NCBI RefSeq assembly: GCF_946885885.1
Contig: NZ_CAMPHN010000183.1
Span: 1 to 8,351 of the forward strand
Direction: 5' to 3'
DNA from: an uncultured Pseudomonas sp.
GTDB taxonomy: Bacteria; Pseudomonadota; Gammaproteobacteria; Pseudomonadales; Pseudomonadaceae
Length of the DNA: 8,351 nucleotides
Each line of letters opens with the position of its first letter. Within the stretch, counting starts at the first letter, position 1. The position numbers and the translations under genes were made by a program. The notes under the pieces were generated by a model. The model was not told where the DNA came from. It saw nothing but the letters and a program-made list of their open reading frames with translations, and did not search any database. Below are positions 1 to 7,093 of this stretch, piece after piece.

Positions 1-927
1 CACCTGGTGGACATCATCAACCAGACCGACCTGGTGGAAAGCCTGGACGGCGAGCAGAAGCTCGGCCAAGCGATGATCAACCTGGCCTTCGAACGCGACG
101 CGCAGATGCTCGATCTGTTCGTGCTACCGGGCTTTCGCCCACGCACCTACCCTGGCGAAAACGGGCGCCTGCGTCTGCCACTGGCGGTCGATGCCGACGA
201 TGCCGAATACGAGGCGGCGAACGGCGCCCGGCATGTCGATCTGGCCGCCCGTTGGCAGCTGAATTTACCGGCGTTGCGCCTGGGCCTCAGCGCCTTTCGC
301 GGCACCTCCCGCGAGCCCGAATTGCGGCCCGAAGTCGACTACCGCCAGGTGCTGACATTCAATGGCCAGCCCTACGCCTTCGCTCCCGGCTACCAACCGC
401 AGTTGACGCCCTATTACCCGCAGATCTGCCAGTTCGGCGTGGACCTGCAAATCACCCAGGGCGATCTGCTGTGGAAGCTGGAAAGCATCCGCCGTAGCGG
501 CGGCCGCGAGACCTATAACGCCAGCGACGCCGGCATCGAATACACCCAAGTTGGCGTGCTGGGCAGCCAGGCCGACCTCGGATGGCTGCTCGAATACCTG
601 CATGACAGCCGCGGCGCGCGCGCCACCTCGCCTTTCGCCGACGACCTGCTGCTGGGCTGGCGGCTGGCCCTGAACGATCAAGCCAGCAGCGAGCTGCTGA
701 CCAGCCTGATCGTCGACCGCGACAGCGGCGAGCGCCTGTTCAGTATCGAAGCCAATCGCCGCCTCAGCGATCAACTGCGCCTCGAACTGGAGCTGCGCGC
801 CTTCGGCCATACGCCATCGCGACCGCAACAGCCCTTCGACTACCTGCTGGCCTACGACGACCGCCACCCCTTACGCCCACTCAGCCGCGACGATTTTTTG
901 CGTATCGGCCTGAGCTGGTTCTTTTGA
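1..927 (+). CDS. Outer-membrane beta-barrel-like protein, 5'-truncated by the window edge
   Basis: The frame is open from base 1 and ends at TGA 925-927, giving 308 residues. The GTG at base 7 is in frame, but nothing resembling a ribosome binding site or signal peptide precedes it, so this is the C-terminal part of a larger secreted protein. The fragment has many alternating hydrophobic/polar stretches typical of amphipathic barrel strands (for example the DLLLGWRLAL and LRLELELRAF segments), short polar turns, and a C-terminal strand ending in Trp-Phe-Phe. A terminal aromatic residue is the classic BAM recognition signal. The opening VDIINQTDLVE segment recalls the 'D-V/I-x-N-P/Q-x-D' stretch of DUF1302-type outer-membrane proteins, which in pseudomonads often lie beside MMPL transporters; that family link is from memory and only moderate. 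It lies 27 nt upstream of the MMPL gene, so it is a candidate outer-membrane partner of that pump. No enzymatic motif is visible. Barrel nature is likely; exact family is uncertain. Confidence 0.72.
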   Translation, partial: HLVDIINQTDLVESLDGEQKLGQAMINLAFERDAQMLDLFVLPGFRPRTYPGENGRLRLPLAVDADDAEYEAANGARHVDLAARWQLNLPALRLGLSAFRGTSREPELRPEVDYRQVLTFNGQPYAFAPGYQPQLTPYYPQICQFGVDLQITQGDLLWKLESIRRSGGRETYNASDAGIEYTQVGVLGSQADLGWLLEYLHDSRGARATSPFADDLLLGWRLALNDQASSELLTSLIVDRDSGERLFSIEANRRLSDQLRLELELRAFGHTPSRPQQPFDYLLAYDDRHPLRPLSRDDFLRIGLSWFF

Positions 928-954
928 GCAACGCCCCGCAGCGAGAAATAGCCC

Positions 955-3327
955 ATGCCCACCTCATTGCCGCAACCCGCCCGCTCGCCATTCAGCTCCC
1001 GCCTGGCCGAATGGATAGTCGGCCATCCACTGCTCTGCATCGTCGCCACCGTGCTGCTGGCGGGCGGTTTGCTCATTGGCGCGGCCGGTTATCGCTACTC
1101 GGTCGACCATCGCGCGTTTTTCAGCAGCGACAGCCCTGAACTGCTGGCCTTCGAAAAGCTGCAACAGGACTACTCGAAGACCGACACCGTGCTGATCGCC
1201 CTGCGCCCCGAGGATCGCCAGGTATTCAGCCGCGAATTCCTCGGCGTACTGAGCCAGCTCACCGCCGACAGCTGGGAGCTGCCCTATGCGCAACGCGTCG
1301 AATCCCTGAGCAACTTCCCCCATATCCAGGTCGACGGCGACAACATCGACACCCGCGATCTGGTGGAACAACCCACCGAACTGACGCCCGCGCAGTTGGA
1401 GAAAATCCGCACGGTGGCGCTGAACGAGCCCTTCCTGCGCGATGCCCTGGTCAACCCCGAAGGCAGCCTGGCCGGCGTGCGCATCACCCTGAACATGCCC
1501 GGCCTGGATCAAAAACAGGAGATTCCCCTGGTGGTCGGCGAGGTGCGCCGCCTGGTCGCCGAACTGCAGCGGCAACACCCGCGGATCGAAGTACACCTGG
1601 CCGGCCAGACCATCGCCAACCAGGCGTTCCCGGAGGAATCGCAAGCCGATTTCACCCGCGTCTGGCCCTGGTTCGCCCTGACCATGATGCTGTTGCTGGT
1701 GTACCTGTTCCGCTCGTTCAAGGCCATGTTGGTGGTCTTCGTCGCCTGCCAGCTGGCGGTACTGGCCGGCGCCGGGCTGGTCGGCTGGTTCAAACCGACG
1801 ATCAACGACTCGGTGATAGTCGCGCCGATCATGATCCTCGCCCTGGCGTTCGCCGACGGCATTCACCTGGTGGTCAAGTGGATTCAGGGCATGCATGCCG
1901 GTCTCGACCGCCGCGCCGCCATGGTCGAGAGTCTGCGCCACAACATGGGCGCCATGACCCTGACCAGCCTGCTCACCGCTCTGGGCTTTCTCACCCTGCA
2001 CTTCAACGAGTCGCCGCCGTTTCGCGTGATGGGTTACATAGTCGCCGCCGGCGTCATGCTCGCGCTGTTGTTCACCCTGTTGTTCAGCGCCCCGCTGCTG
2101 GCCAGCCTGTCCGGCAAACAGCCGCGCAAGATTCCCGCGCTGATGGCCAGCGATTCGCCGCAGATGCGCGCCTTCGCCGACCTGCTGATTCGCCGCCAAC
2201 AACCGCTGCTGGCCACTGTTTTGCTGTTAGGTCTGGGCCTGTGCGCCTTGCTACCGCTGAACCGGATCAACGACGACCCGGTCGGCTATTACAGCCCGGA
2301 CACCAGATTCCGCCAGGACATGCAGCGGGTCAACGCCGAGCTGACCGGCATCGGCGAAATCAACTACTCGCTGCCGGCCGGCCAGGTCGACGGCATCCTC
2401 GAACCGGTCTACCTGAAGCAGGTGGATGCCTTCAGCCAATGGCTGAAAACCCAGGATGGGGTGGTGCAGGTCAACTCGCTGGCGGATGTGATCAAGCGCG
2501 TCAATCAGGTCATGCATGGCGACGACCCGGCCTACTACCGCATCCCCGACAGCCGCGAGGAAATCGCCCAGTACCTGCTGCAATACGAACTGTCCCTGCC
2601 GTTCGGCATGGACCTCAATTACCTGCTGCGTTTCGACCGCAGCGAATCGCGCCTGCGGGTGGCGGTGGGCACCAGCAGCGGCCAGGCGATCATCGCCCTG
2701 GAGCAGGCCGCCCAGGGTTGGCAGCGCCAACACCTGGCGAACGCGCAACAGGCACCGGGTACGTCGCTGTCGTTGATGTTCGCGCATATCGGCGAGCGTT
2801 CGATCGGCGGCATGTTCGCCGGCCTGATCGGTTCGCTATTCGTCGCCTCGCTGCTGGCCGCCGGCCTGTTCCGCAATTGGCGCCACGGCTTGACCTGTTT
2901 CCTCGGCAACCTGCTGCCCATCGGCATGGCATTCGGCGTCTGGGGCCTGTGGAGCAGCAACGTCGACCTGGGCCTGACCCTGGTGATCGGCATCGCCTTC
3001 AGCGTGGTGATCGACGACAGCATCCACTTCATCAGCAAGTACGAGCGCGCCCGGCGTAACGGCCTCGGCGCCGAAGACGCGGTGCGCCAGTGCCTCGGCA
3101 ATGTCGGCTATGCGCTGATCACCACCAGCCTGGTGCTCGGCCTGGGCTTCGCCTGGCTGGCCAACTCGAACATTCAGATCACCGTCAACACCGCCCTGGT
3201 CACCTGCCTGAGCATCGCCTTCGCCTTGCTCGTCGACCTGGTGCTGCTGCCCATCTGCTACCTGCTGCTGGACAAGCGCGAACTGCCGGCCAGCGACACC
3301 TCGACCGCGGGGCAAATGACGTTCTGA
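955..3327 (+). CDS. RND-superfamily (MMPL-type) transporter, 12 TM
   Basis: This 790-residue inner-membrane protein has the duplicated RND plan. TM1 is at about 26-45, followed by a periplasmic loop of about 190 residues. TM2-TM6 lie at about 237-385, TM7 at about 417-435, a second periplasmic loop spans 436-615, and TM8-TM12 lie at about 616-772. Both halves carry the same acidic motif in the expected proton-relay helices: FADGIH (Asp301, His304) in TM4 and IDDSIH (Asp687, Asp688, His691) in TM10. The length fits MMPL/HpnN-like lipid exporters rather than the ~1050-residue drug-efflux RND pumps, and no periplasmic adaptor gene is visible. Family members move lipids or hydrophobic metabolites out of the inner membrane using the proton gradient; the substrate here is not readable. 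ATG 955 is chosen because it follows a weak purine-rich GCGAGA at 941-946 and begins just before the basic/TM1 region. The gene follows the barrel gene by 27 nt. Confidence 0.93.
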   Translation: MPTSLPQPARSPFSSRLAEWIVGHPLLCIVATVLLAGGLLIGAAGYRYSVDHRAFFSSDSPELLAFEKLQQDYSKTDTVLIALRPEDRQVFSREFLGVLSQLTADSWELPYAQRVESLSNFPHIQVDGDNIDTRDLVEQPTELTPAQLEKIRTVALNEPFLRDALVNPEGSLAGVRITLNMPGLDQKQEIPLVVGEVRRLVAELQRQHPRIEVHLAGQTIANQAFPEESQADFTRVWPWFALTMMLLLVYLFRSFKAMLVVFVACQLAVLAGAGLVGWFKPTINDSVIVAPIMILALAFADGIHLVVKWIQGMHAGLDRRAAMVESLRHNMGAMTLTSLLTALGFLTLHFNESPPFRVMGYIVAAGVMLALLFTLLFSAPLLASLSGKQPRKIPALMASDSPQMRAFADLLIRRQQPLLATVLLLGLGLCALLPLNRINDDPVGYYSPDTRFRQDMQRVNAELTGIGEINYSLPAGQVDGILEPVYLKQVDAFSQWLKTQDGVVQVNSLADVIKRVNQVMHGDDPAYYRIPDSREEIAQYLLQYELSLPFGMDLNYLLRFDRSESRLRVAVGTSSGQAIIALEQAAQGWQRQHLANAQQAPGTSLSLMFAHIGERSIGGMFAGLIGSLFVASLLAAGLFRNWRHGLTCFLGNLLPIGMAFGVWGLWSSNVDLGLTLVIGIAFSVVIDDSIHFISKYERARRNGLGAEDAVRQCLGNVGYALITTSLVLGLGFAWLANSNIQITVNTALVTCLSIAFALLVDLVLLPICYLLLDKRELPASDTSTAGQMTF

Positions 3328-3396
3328 AAACGTTTCCAGCCCAGCCAGCGTCTGGCTGGGCAAGCACTCTCACCACTTACGGAAGGAATCCTGGAT
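3328..3396 (+). other. Intergenic gap between transporter and prenyltransferase genes
   Basis: This is the only real gap in the window (69 nt). It contains an AAACGTTT palindrome at 3328-3335, a perfect GC-rich stem-loop at 3339-3361 and the ribosome binding site GGAAGGA at 3381-3387, which sits 9 nt before ATG 3397. I see no convincing sigma-70 -35/-10 pair, so an internal promoter is not supported. Confidence 0.6.
3339..3361 (+). terminator. Perfect 10-bp stem-loop without a U-tract; possible attenuator or mRNA-processing hairpin
   Basis: GCCCAGCCAG (3339-3348) and CTGGCTGGGC (3352-3361) are exact reverse complements separated by a 3-base loop (CGT). The stem would be very stable. On the + strand it is followed by AAGCACTCTC, not a T-run, so a strong factor-independent terminator is not supported. 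It sits 11 nt after the transporter stop codon and ends 35 nt before the next start. Plausible roles are partial termination, protection of the upstream mRNA from 3' exonucleases, or setting the ratio of export to biosynthesis proteins. The hairpin is seen directly; its role is inferred. Confidence 0.45.
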
Positions 3397-4356
3397 ATGC
3401 ATGCAGCCAGCCTGAGCCACGCCGCTCCTCTCCACAGCCGCTTTCTGGCCTGGATCAACGAACGTTTCCCCTTCGCCAACGCCCTGCTGTTTTTCATCCT
3501 TTACCTGACCACCGCCGCGCTGGTCCAAGCCGCCCGGGGCGGACCGCTGCAGTTGGGCCCGGTCGACGGCCTCGCCTGTCTGGCGACCTGGTCGTTCTTT
3601 CTCCTGCTGCGCGTGCTCGACGAGCACAAGGATTACCAGCTCGACTGCCACAACCATCCGCAACGCGTGTTGCAGAGCGGCTTGATCACCCTCGATCACT
3701 TGAAGGTCGCCGGCCTGCTGGCGGTAACGGCGCAACTGGCGCTGTCCCTCTGGCTCGACCGCGGCATCGGCCAAGCGACGTACGCCTGGCTGGCGTTGCT
3801 GGCCTGGACACTGCTGATGGCCAAGGAGTTCTTCGTCGGCGCGTGGCTCAACCGCCATCTGACCTGGTACGCCGTGTCGCACATGCTGGTCATGCCGCTG
3901 CTGGTGTATTGGCTGGCCAATCTGGCGCAACCGGGCGTGCGGCTCGGCGACGAATTGCTGGCGATGATGCTGCTGGCCTTCGTCAGCGGCTTCTGCTTCG
4001 AGATCACCCGCAAGACCAAAGGCCCGGAAGAAGAACGCTCGAGCATCGAGTCCTATTCACGGATTTTCGGCACCGCGGGTTCCGCACTGGTGGTGATGCT
4101 GCTGGTCAGCGCCATGCTGGCCAACCAGCTATGGCTGATCCGTTTGCTCGCCGGCGAGCTGCCGACCTGGTCGCTATCGGTGCTGGGCGGTTTCTACCTG
4201 CTAGCCCTCTGGCAGATCGGGCGCTTTCTGCGCGCACCTAACGCCAAAGCCCGTGGTCACAACGAAGCCGTCGTCGCCCTGACCATGCTCGCCGGCTATG
4301 CCGTGTTGATCGCTGTCGCGGCACAGACCCATGGTCTGCAACTGAATGGATTCTGA
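3397..4356 (+). CDS. UbiA-superfamily membrane prenyltransferase (variant motifs)
   Basis: This 319-residue, largely hydrophobic protein has about eight or nine predicted TM helices. UbiA enzymes attach a prenyl chain from a prenyl diphosphate to an acceptor inside the membrane, binding Mg-diphosphate through two Asp-rich loops. Loop 1 here is RVLDEHKDYQLD (residues 72-83), matching NDxxDxxxD as D-E-x-x-D-x-x-x-D (Asp75, Glu76, Asp79, Asp83). Loop 2 is FEITRKTKGPEEE (201-213), which lines up with the YDxxxxxxDRDDD stretch of E. coli UbiA, with Glu replacing Asp. It is followed by SSIESYSRIFG (215-225), the counterpart of the conserved 'KS-T-x-x-x-G' segment. The ribosome binding site GGAAGGA (3381-3387) supports ATG 3397. 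It overlaps no gene and ends 10 nt before the HMGR start. The acceptor and donor are unknown. The acid substitutions mean it may be a divergent subfamily, possibly using a different phosphorylated lipid. Confidence 0.85.
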   Translation: MHAASLSHAAPLHSRFLAWINERFPFANALLFFILYLTTAALVQAARGGPLQLGPVDGLACLATWSFFLLLRVLDEHKDYQLDCHNHPQRVLQSGLITLDHLKVAGLLAVTAQLALSLWLDRGIGQATYAWLALLAWTLLMAKEFFVGAWLNRHLTWYAVSHMLVMPLLVYWLANLAQPGVRLGDELLAMMLLAFVSGFCFEITRKTKGPEEERSSIESYSRIFGTAGSALVVMLLVSAMLANQLWLIRLLAGELPTWSLSVLGGFYLLALWQIGRFLRAPNAKARGHNEAVVALTMLAGYAVLIAVAAQTHGLQLNGF

Positions 4357-4360
4357 GGGG
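4355..4360 (+). promoter_or_regulatory. Ribosome binding site deciding the HMGR-fusion start
   Basis: GAGGGG lies 6 nt before ATG 4367 and overlaps the stop codon (TGA 4354-4356) of the prenyltransferase gene. An earlier in-frame ATG at 4346 has no purine-rich sequence in front of it and would place this element inside the coding region. ATG 4367 is therefore preferred, with likely translational coupling to the gene upstream. Confidence 0.7.
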
Positions 4361-4366
4361 AACAGC

Positions 4367-7093
4367 ATGCAAAACACCGCCGCATCACCGTCGAACCGCA
4401 CCGCATTCAGCGCCGCCGACGAGGCCCGCTGCCATTTCACCGACCGCCAACTGGGCGACCTGATCCCCATCGATGTCGCCAAGGACCAGCTCAACGTGCT
4501 GCTCCGCGGTTATACCAAGCTGCCGAACCTGGGCACCCAGTTCGATGAATTGCAGTTGTATGTGCAAGGCGTCGAGTACCGCCTACGGCAAATGCGCGTC
4601 AAACAGATAATCGAAACCCCGCAAGGCCCGCAACTGACCCTGTGCTGCAGCGGCTGCCGGGACACCGCCGAGCGGCTCTGGCAACTCAGCTATCAACTGC
4701 GCGTGCGCGACATCGACCAAGTGCAGCCGGTGTACGACGAATTCAACCTGCCCAAGGTGCCGGCCCGCGGCCTGTACAGCGAAGAAGCCCGCCAGGAGCG
4801 CCTGCGCTTCGTGCGCAAGGAAACCGGCGCGGCCCTGAACGAAGTGGCGCAGATCCGCCTGGAACCGCACAAGCTGGTGAGCAATATCGAAGCCCTGATC
4901 GGCTCGGTGGAAATCCCCCTGGGCATCGCCGGCCCCTTGCAGATCAAAGGCGGCCACGCCAAAGGCCTGTTCTATGCGCCCATGGCGACCTCCGAAGGCG
5001 CCCTGGTGGCTTCGACCACCCGCGGCGCCACGGCGTTGTCGCGCTCCGGCGGGGTCAGCACCCGGGTGCTCGGCCAGCGCATGATGCGCGTGCCGCTGTT
5101 CGGCTTCGACAGCATGAGCCAGGCGCTGTTTTTCGCCGAATGGGTGCAGGACCGCTTCGCCGACCTGGCCGAGGTCGTGGGCAAGTACTCCAACTTCGCC
5201 CAGTTGATGGAAGTGCAGGCCCAGGTCATGGGCCGCAATGTGCACGTGCACTTCATCTATGAAACCGGCGATGCCGCTGGGCAGAACATGACCACCACCT
5301 GCACCTGGCAGGCCTGCCAATGGATTTTGCAGAGCATCAAGCGTTTCGCCGGGCTCAAGGTGCGCAATTTCCTGGTCGAGGCCAACCTGTCCAACGACAA
5401 GAAGGTCACCTACCAGACCTACCTCAAGGGCCGCGGCGTGCGCGTGCTCGCCGAAGCGCTGCTGCGCGACGAGATCTGCCGCAAGGTGCTCAAGGTCAGC
5501 GCCGCGCAGCTGGTCAACGCCTACCAATGCGTGGCCAGCGGCGGCCTGGCGGCGGGCATGATCGGCCTCAATATCAACGTCGCCAACGTCATCGGCTCGA
5601 TGTTCGCCGCCCTCGGTCAGGACATCGCCTGCGTGCACGAATCGGCCCTCGGCCATCTGCATATGGAGCTGACCGAGGAAGGCCATGCCTACTGCACCAT
5701 GACCCTGCCCTCGCTGGTGATAGGTACGGTCGGCGGCGGCACCAACCTGTCGCAGCAGCGCGAGTGCCTGGAAATCATCGACTGCGCCGGCCCCGGCAAG
5801 GCGCACAAGCTCGCCGAGGTGATCGCCGGTTTCTGCCTGGCGCTGGATATCTCCACCTTGTCGGCGATCGCCGCCGACCAGTTCGCCCGCGCCCATGAAC
5901 GCCTGGGGCGCAATCGCCCGGTCAATTACCTGAAACAGGCCGACCTCGACGTGGCGTTGTTCAACCAGATTTTCAGCCAAAGCGGCCAGGGCGAGCTGCG
6001 CCTGTTCGCCGCCGAGCCGTTGCAGCTGGTCAACAAGGGGTCGAGCATCATCACCGAGCTGACCGCGCACAAGGTCAACAAATTGCTCGGCCACTTCCCC
6101 TTCCTGCTCAAGAGTTCGTCCGGCGAATTCGCCGTGATGGTCAAGGTCAAGCCGCTGGACGACGAAGTCATTTTGATGCTCAACAGCATGGCAGCCATGT
6201 GCGACCCACGGCTGGCGCAGAGCTTCAACCAGTTCCGCGAACAGATCGGCTTCAAGGGCTGCCATGTGCGCGAGCTGGCGGTGATGAGCCAGCGCGACCC
6301 GCGCTTCACCGCGCATGCGCCACGGGTCTACGGCGTGCTCGACGACCCGCAGCGCGAAGCCTATGTGATAGTCGAAGAGCTGCTGCAGGGCCTGCGCCTG
6401 ATGGACAGCGCCGACGACACCCGCGCCTGGCGGCCGGCCGACCTGGAAACGGCGATCCGCGGCATCGCCGCGGTGCACAGCATCTGGTACGGCCGCGAAG
6501 CCGAACTGCTCGAACAGCCCTGGATGGTCGATTACCCGACCGCCGCGGGCATGAGCGAGAAACGCCGGCTATGGGAACTGCTCGGCGCCCATGCCCGCGA
6601 GGAATTCCCCGAGTGGCTCAGCGAGGACGACCTCGACGTATTCAGCAGCATCGTCGCCGGCATCGAACATTGGTGGGCGGACATCGAAGCCATGCCGCGC
6701 ACCCTGATCCACAACGACTTCAACCCGCGCAATATCGCCCTGCGCAGCACGCCCGAAGGCCCGCGCCTGTGCGCCTACGACTGGGAACTGGCGACCCTGC
6801 ACCTGCCACAGCACGACCTCGCGGAACTGCTCGGTTTCACCCTCAACGGGCCGATCGACCCGGCGCAAGTCGAGACATTTCTCGAATTGCACCGCCTCGA
6901 ACTGCAACGCCATAGCGGTAAGCCGATCGACCCGCGGCAATGGCGCTACGGCTACAAGTTGGCCCTGCGCGACCTGATGGTCAGCCGCATGCCGCTGTAC
7001 ATGATGGCCCACACCTTCCGCCATTACGCCTTTATGGAGCGGGTCTACCGTACCTTCCGTCAACTGCTGGAAATCGAAGGGGTGCGCCTGTGA
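4367..7093 (+). CDS. HMG-CoA reductase (class I-type) fused to an APH/choline-kinase-fold domain
   Basis: The protein is 908 residues from ATG 4367; positions below count from there. Residues 1-135 form an unrecognised N-terminal region with a CCSGC cluster (93-97). Residues ~140-535 are an HMG-CoA reductase, which reduces HMG-CoA to mevalonate with two NAD(P)H. Motifs in order are IEALIGSVEIPLGIAGPL (174-191); MATSEGALVAST with catalytic Glu210; the nucleotide-binding DAAGQNM (302-308); SNDKK (342-346) with catalytic Lys345; GQD with Asp419; GTVGGGT (453-459); and ARAHERLGRN with His510 as the likely proton donor. These are class I (biosynthetic) motifs, not those of the catabolic class II enzyme of P. 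mevalonii. There is no N-terminal membrane anchor. Residues ~555-900 are a kinase-like APH domain: a candidate ATP lysine in VMVKVK (590-595), the hinge EELLQG, the catalytic loop HNDFNPRN (His782, Asp784, Asn789) and the metal-binding YDWE (Asp805). Both domains look catalytically intact. The fusion suggests that the reductase product, or a related alcohol, is phosphorylated in place; that is inference. Confidence 0.92.
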   Translation: MQNTAASPSNRTAFSAADEARCHFTDRQLGDLIPIDVAKDQLNVLLRGYTKLPNLGTQFDELQLYVQGVEYRLRQMRVKQIIETPQGPQLTLCCSGCRDTAERLWQLSYQLRVRDIDQVQPVYDEFNLPKVPARGLYSEEARQERLRFVRKETGAALNEVAQIRLEPHKLVSNIEALIGSVEIPLGIAGPLQIKGGHAKGLFYAPMATSEGALVASTTRGATALSRSGGVSTRVLGQRMMRVPLFGFDSMSQALFFAEWVQDRFADLAEVVGKYSNFAQLMEVQAQVMGRNVHVHFIYETGDAAGQNMTTTCTWQACQWILQSIKRFAGLKVRNFLVEANLSNDKKVTYQTYLKGRGVRVLAEALLRDEICRKVLKVSAAQLVNAYQCVASGGLAAGMIGLNINVANVIGSMFAALGQDIACVHESALGHLHMELTEEGHAYCTMTLPSLVIGTVGGGTNLSQQRECLEIIDCAGPGKAHKLAEVIAGFCLALDISTLSAIAADQFARAHERLGRNRPVNYLKQADLDVALFNQIFSQSGQGELRLFAAEPLQLVNKGSSIITELTAHKVNKLLGHFPFLLKSSSGEFAVMVKVKPLDDEVILMLNSMAAMCDPRLAQSFNQFREQIGFKGCHVRELAVMSQRDPRFTAHAPRVYGVLDDPQREAYVIVEELLQGLRLMDSADDTRAWRPADLETAIRGIAAVHSIWYGREAELLEQPWMVDYPTAAGMSEKRRLWELLGAHAREEFPEWLSEDDLDVFSSIVAGIEHWWADIEAMPRTLIHNDFNPRNIALRSTPEGPRLCAYDWELATLHLPQHDLAELLGFTLNGPIDPAQVETFLELHRLELQRHSGKPIDPRQWRYGYKLALRDLMVSRMPLYMMAHTFRHYAFMERVYRTFRQLLEIEGVRL
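7076..7082 (+). promoter_or_regulatory. Ribosome binding site of the PEP-synthase-like gene
   Basis: GAAGGGG inside the last codons of the HMGR fusion precedes two adjacent in-frame starts: GTG 7090 (7 nt spacing) and ATG 7093 (10 nt spacing). The stop and start overlap as TGATG, indicating coupled translation. I chose the ATG, but GTG 7090 has slightly better spacing and would add one residue. Confidence 0.6.

Noticed and set aside
964..2202. 412-codon minus-strand open frame opposite the MMPL transporter
   Set aside because: It is antisense to well-conserved RND motifs; its low-complexity composition and lack of any family features mark it as a shadow.
1878..3059. 393-codon + strand open frame inside the transporter gene
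   Set aside because: Out of frame with the RND protein; its Arg/Pro/Gly-rich composition is typical of a frame-shifted reading of GC-rich coding DNA.
3328..3335. AAACGTTT palindrome as an operator
   Set aside because: It is only 8 bp, overlaps the transporter's stop region, and no promoter is visible beside it; it may be chance.
3090..4241. 383-codon + strand open frame spanning the end of the transporter and most of the prenyltransferase
   Set aside because: It runs in another frame across two real genes and the hairpin-containing gap; it is Arg/Pro/Ala-rich without TM segments or motifs.
4346..4348. Earlier in-frame ATG for the HMGR fusion
   Set aside because: No ribosome binding site precedes it, whereas GAGGGG stands 6 nt before ATG 4367.
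4583..6478. 631-codon open frame on the minus strand opposite the HMGR region
   Set aside because: It is a GC-rich shadow frame. The + strand carries clear HMGR and kinase motifs, while the antisense product is rich in Ala, Gly, Gln and His with no recognisable domain.
6000..7093. APH domain as an aminoglycoside resistance enzyme
   Set aside because: The fold motif is shared by many small-molecule kinases. Fusion to HMGR and the operon context argue for a metabolic substrate, and nothing indicates a resistance cassette or mobile element.
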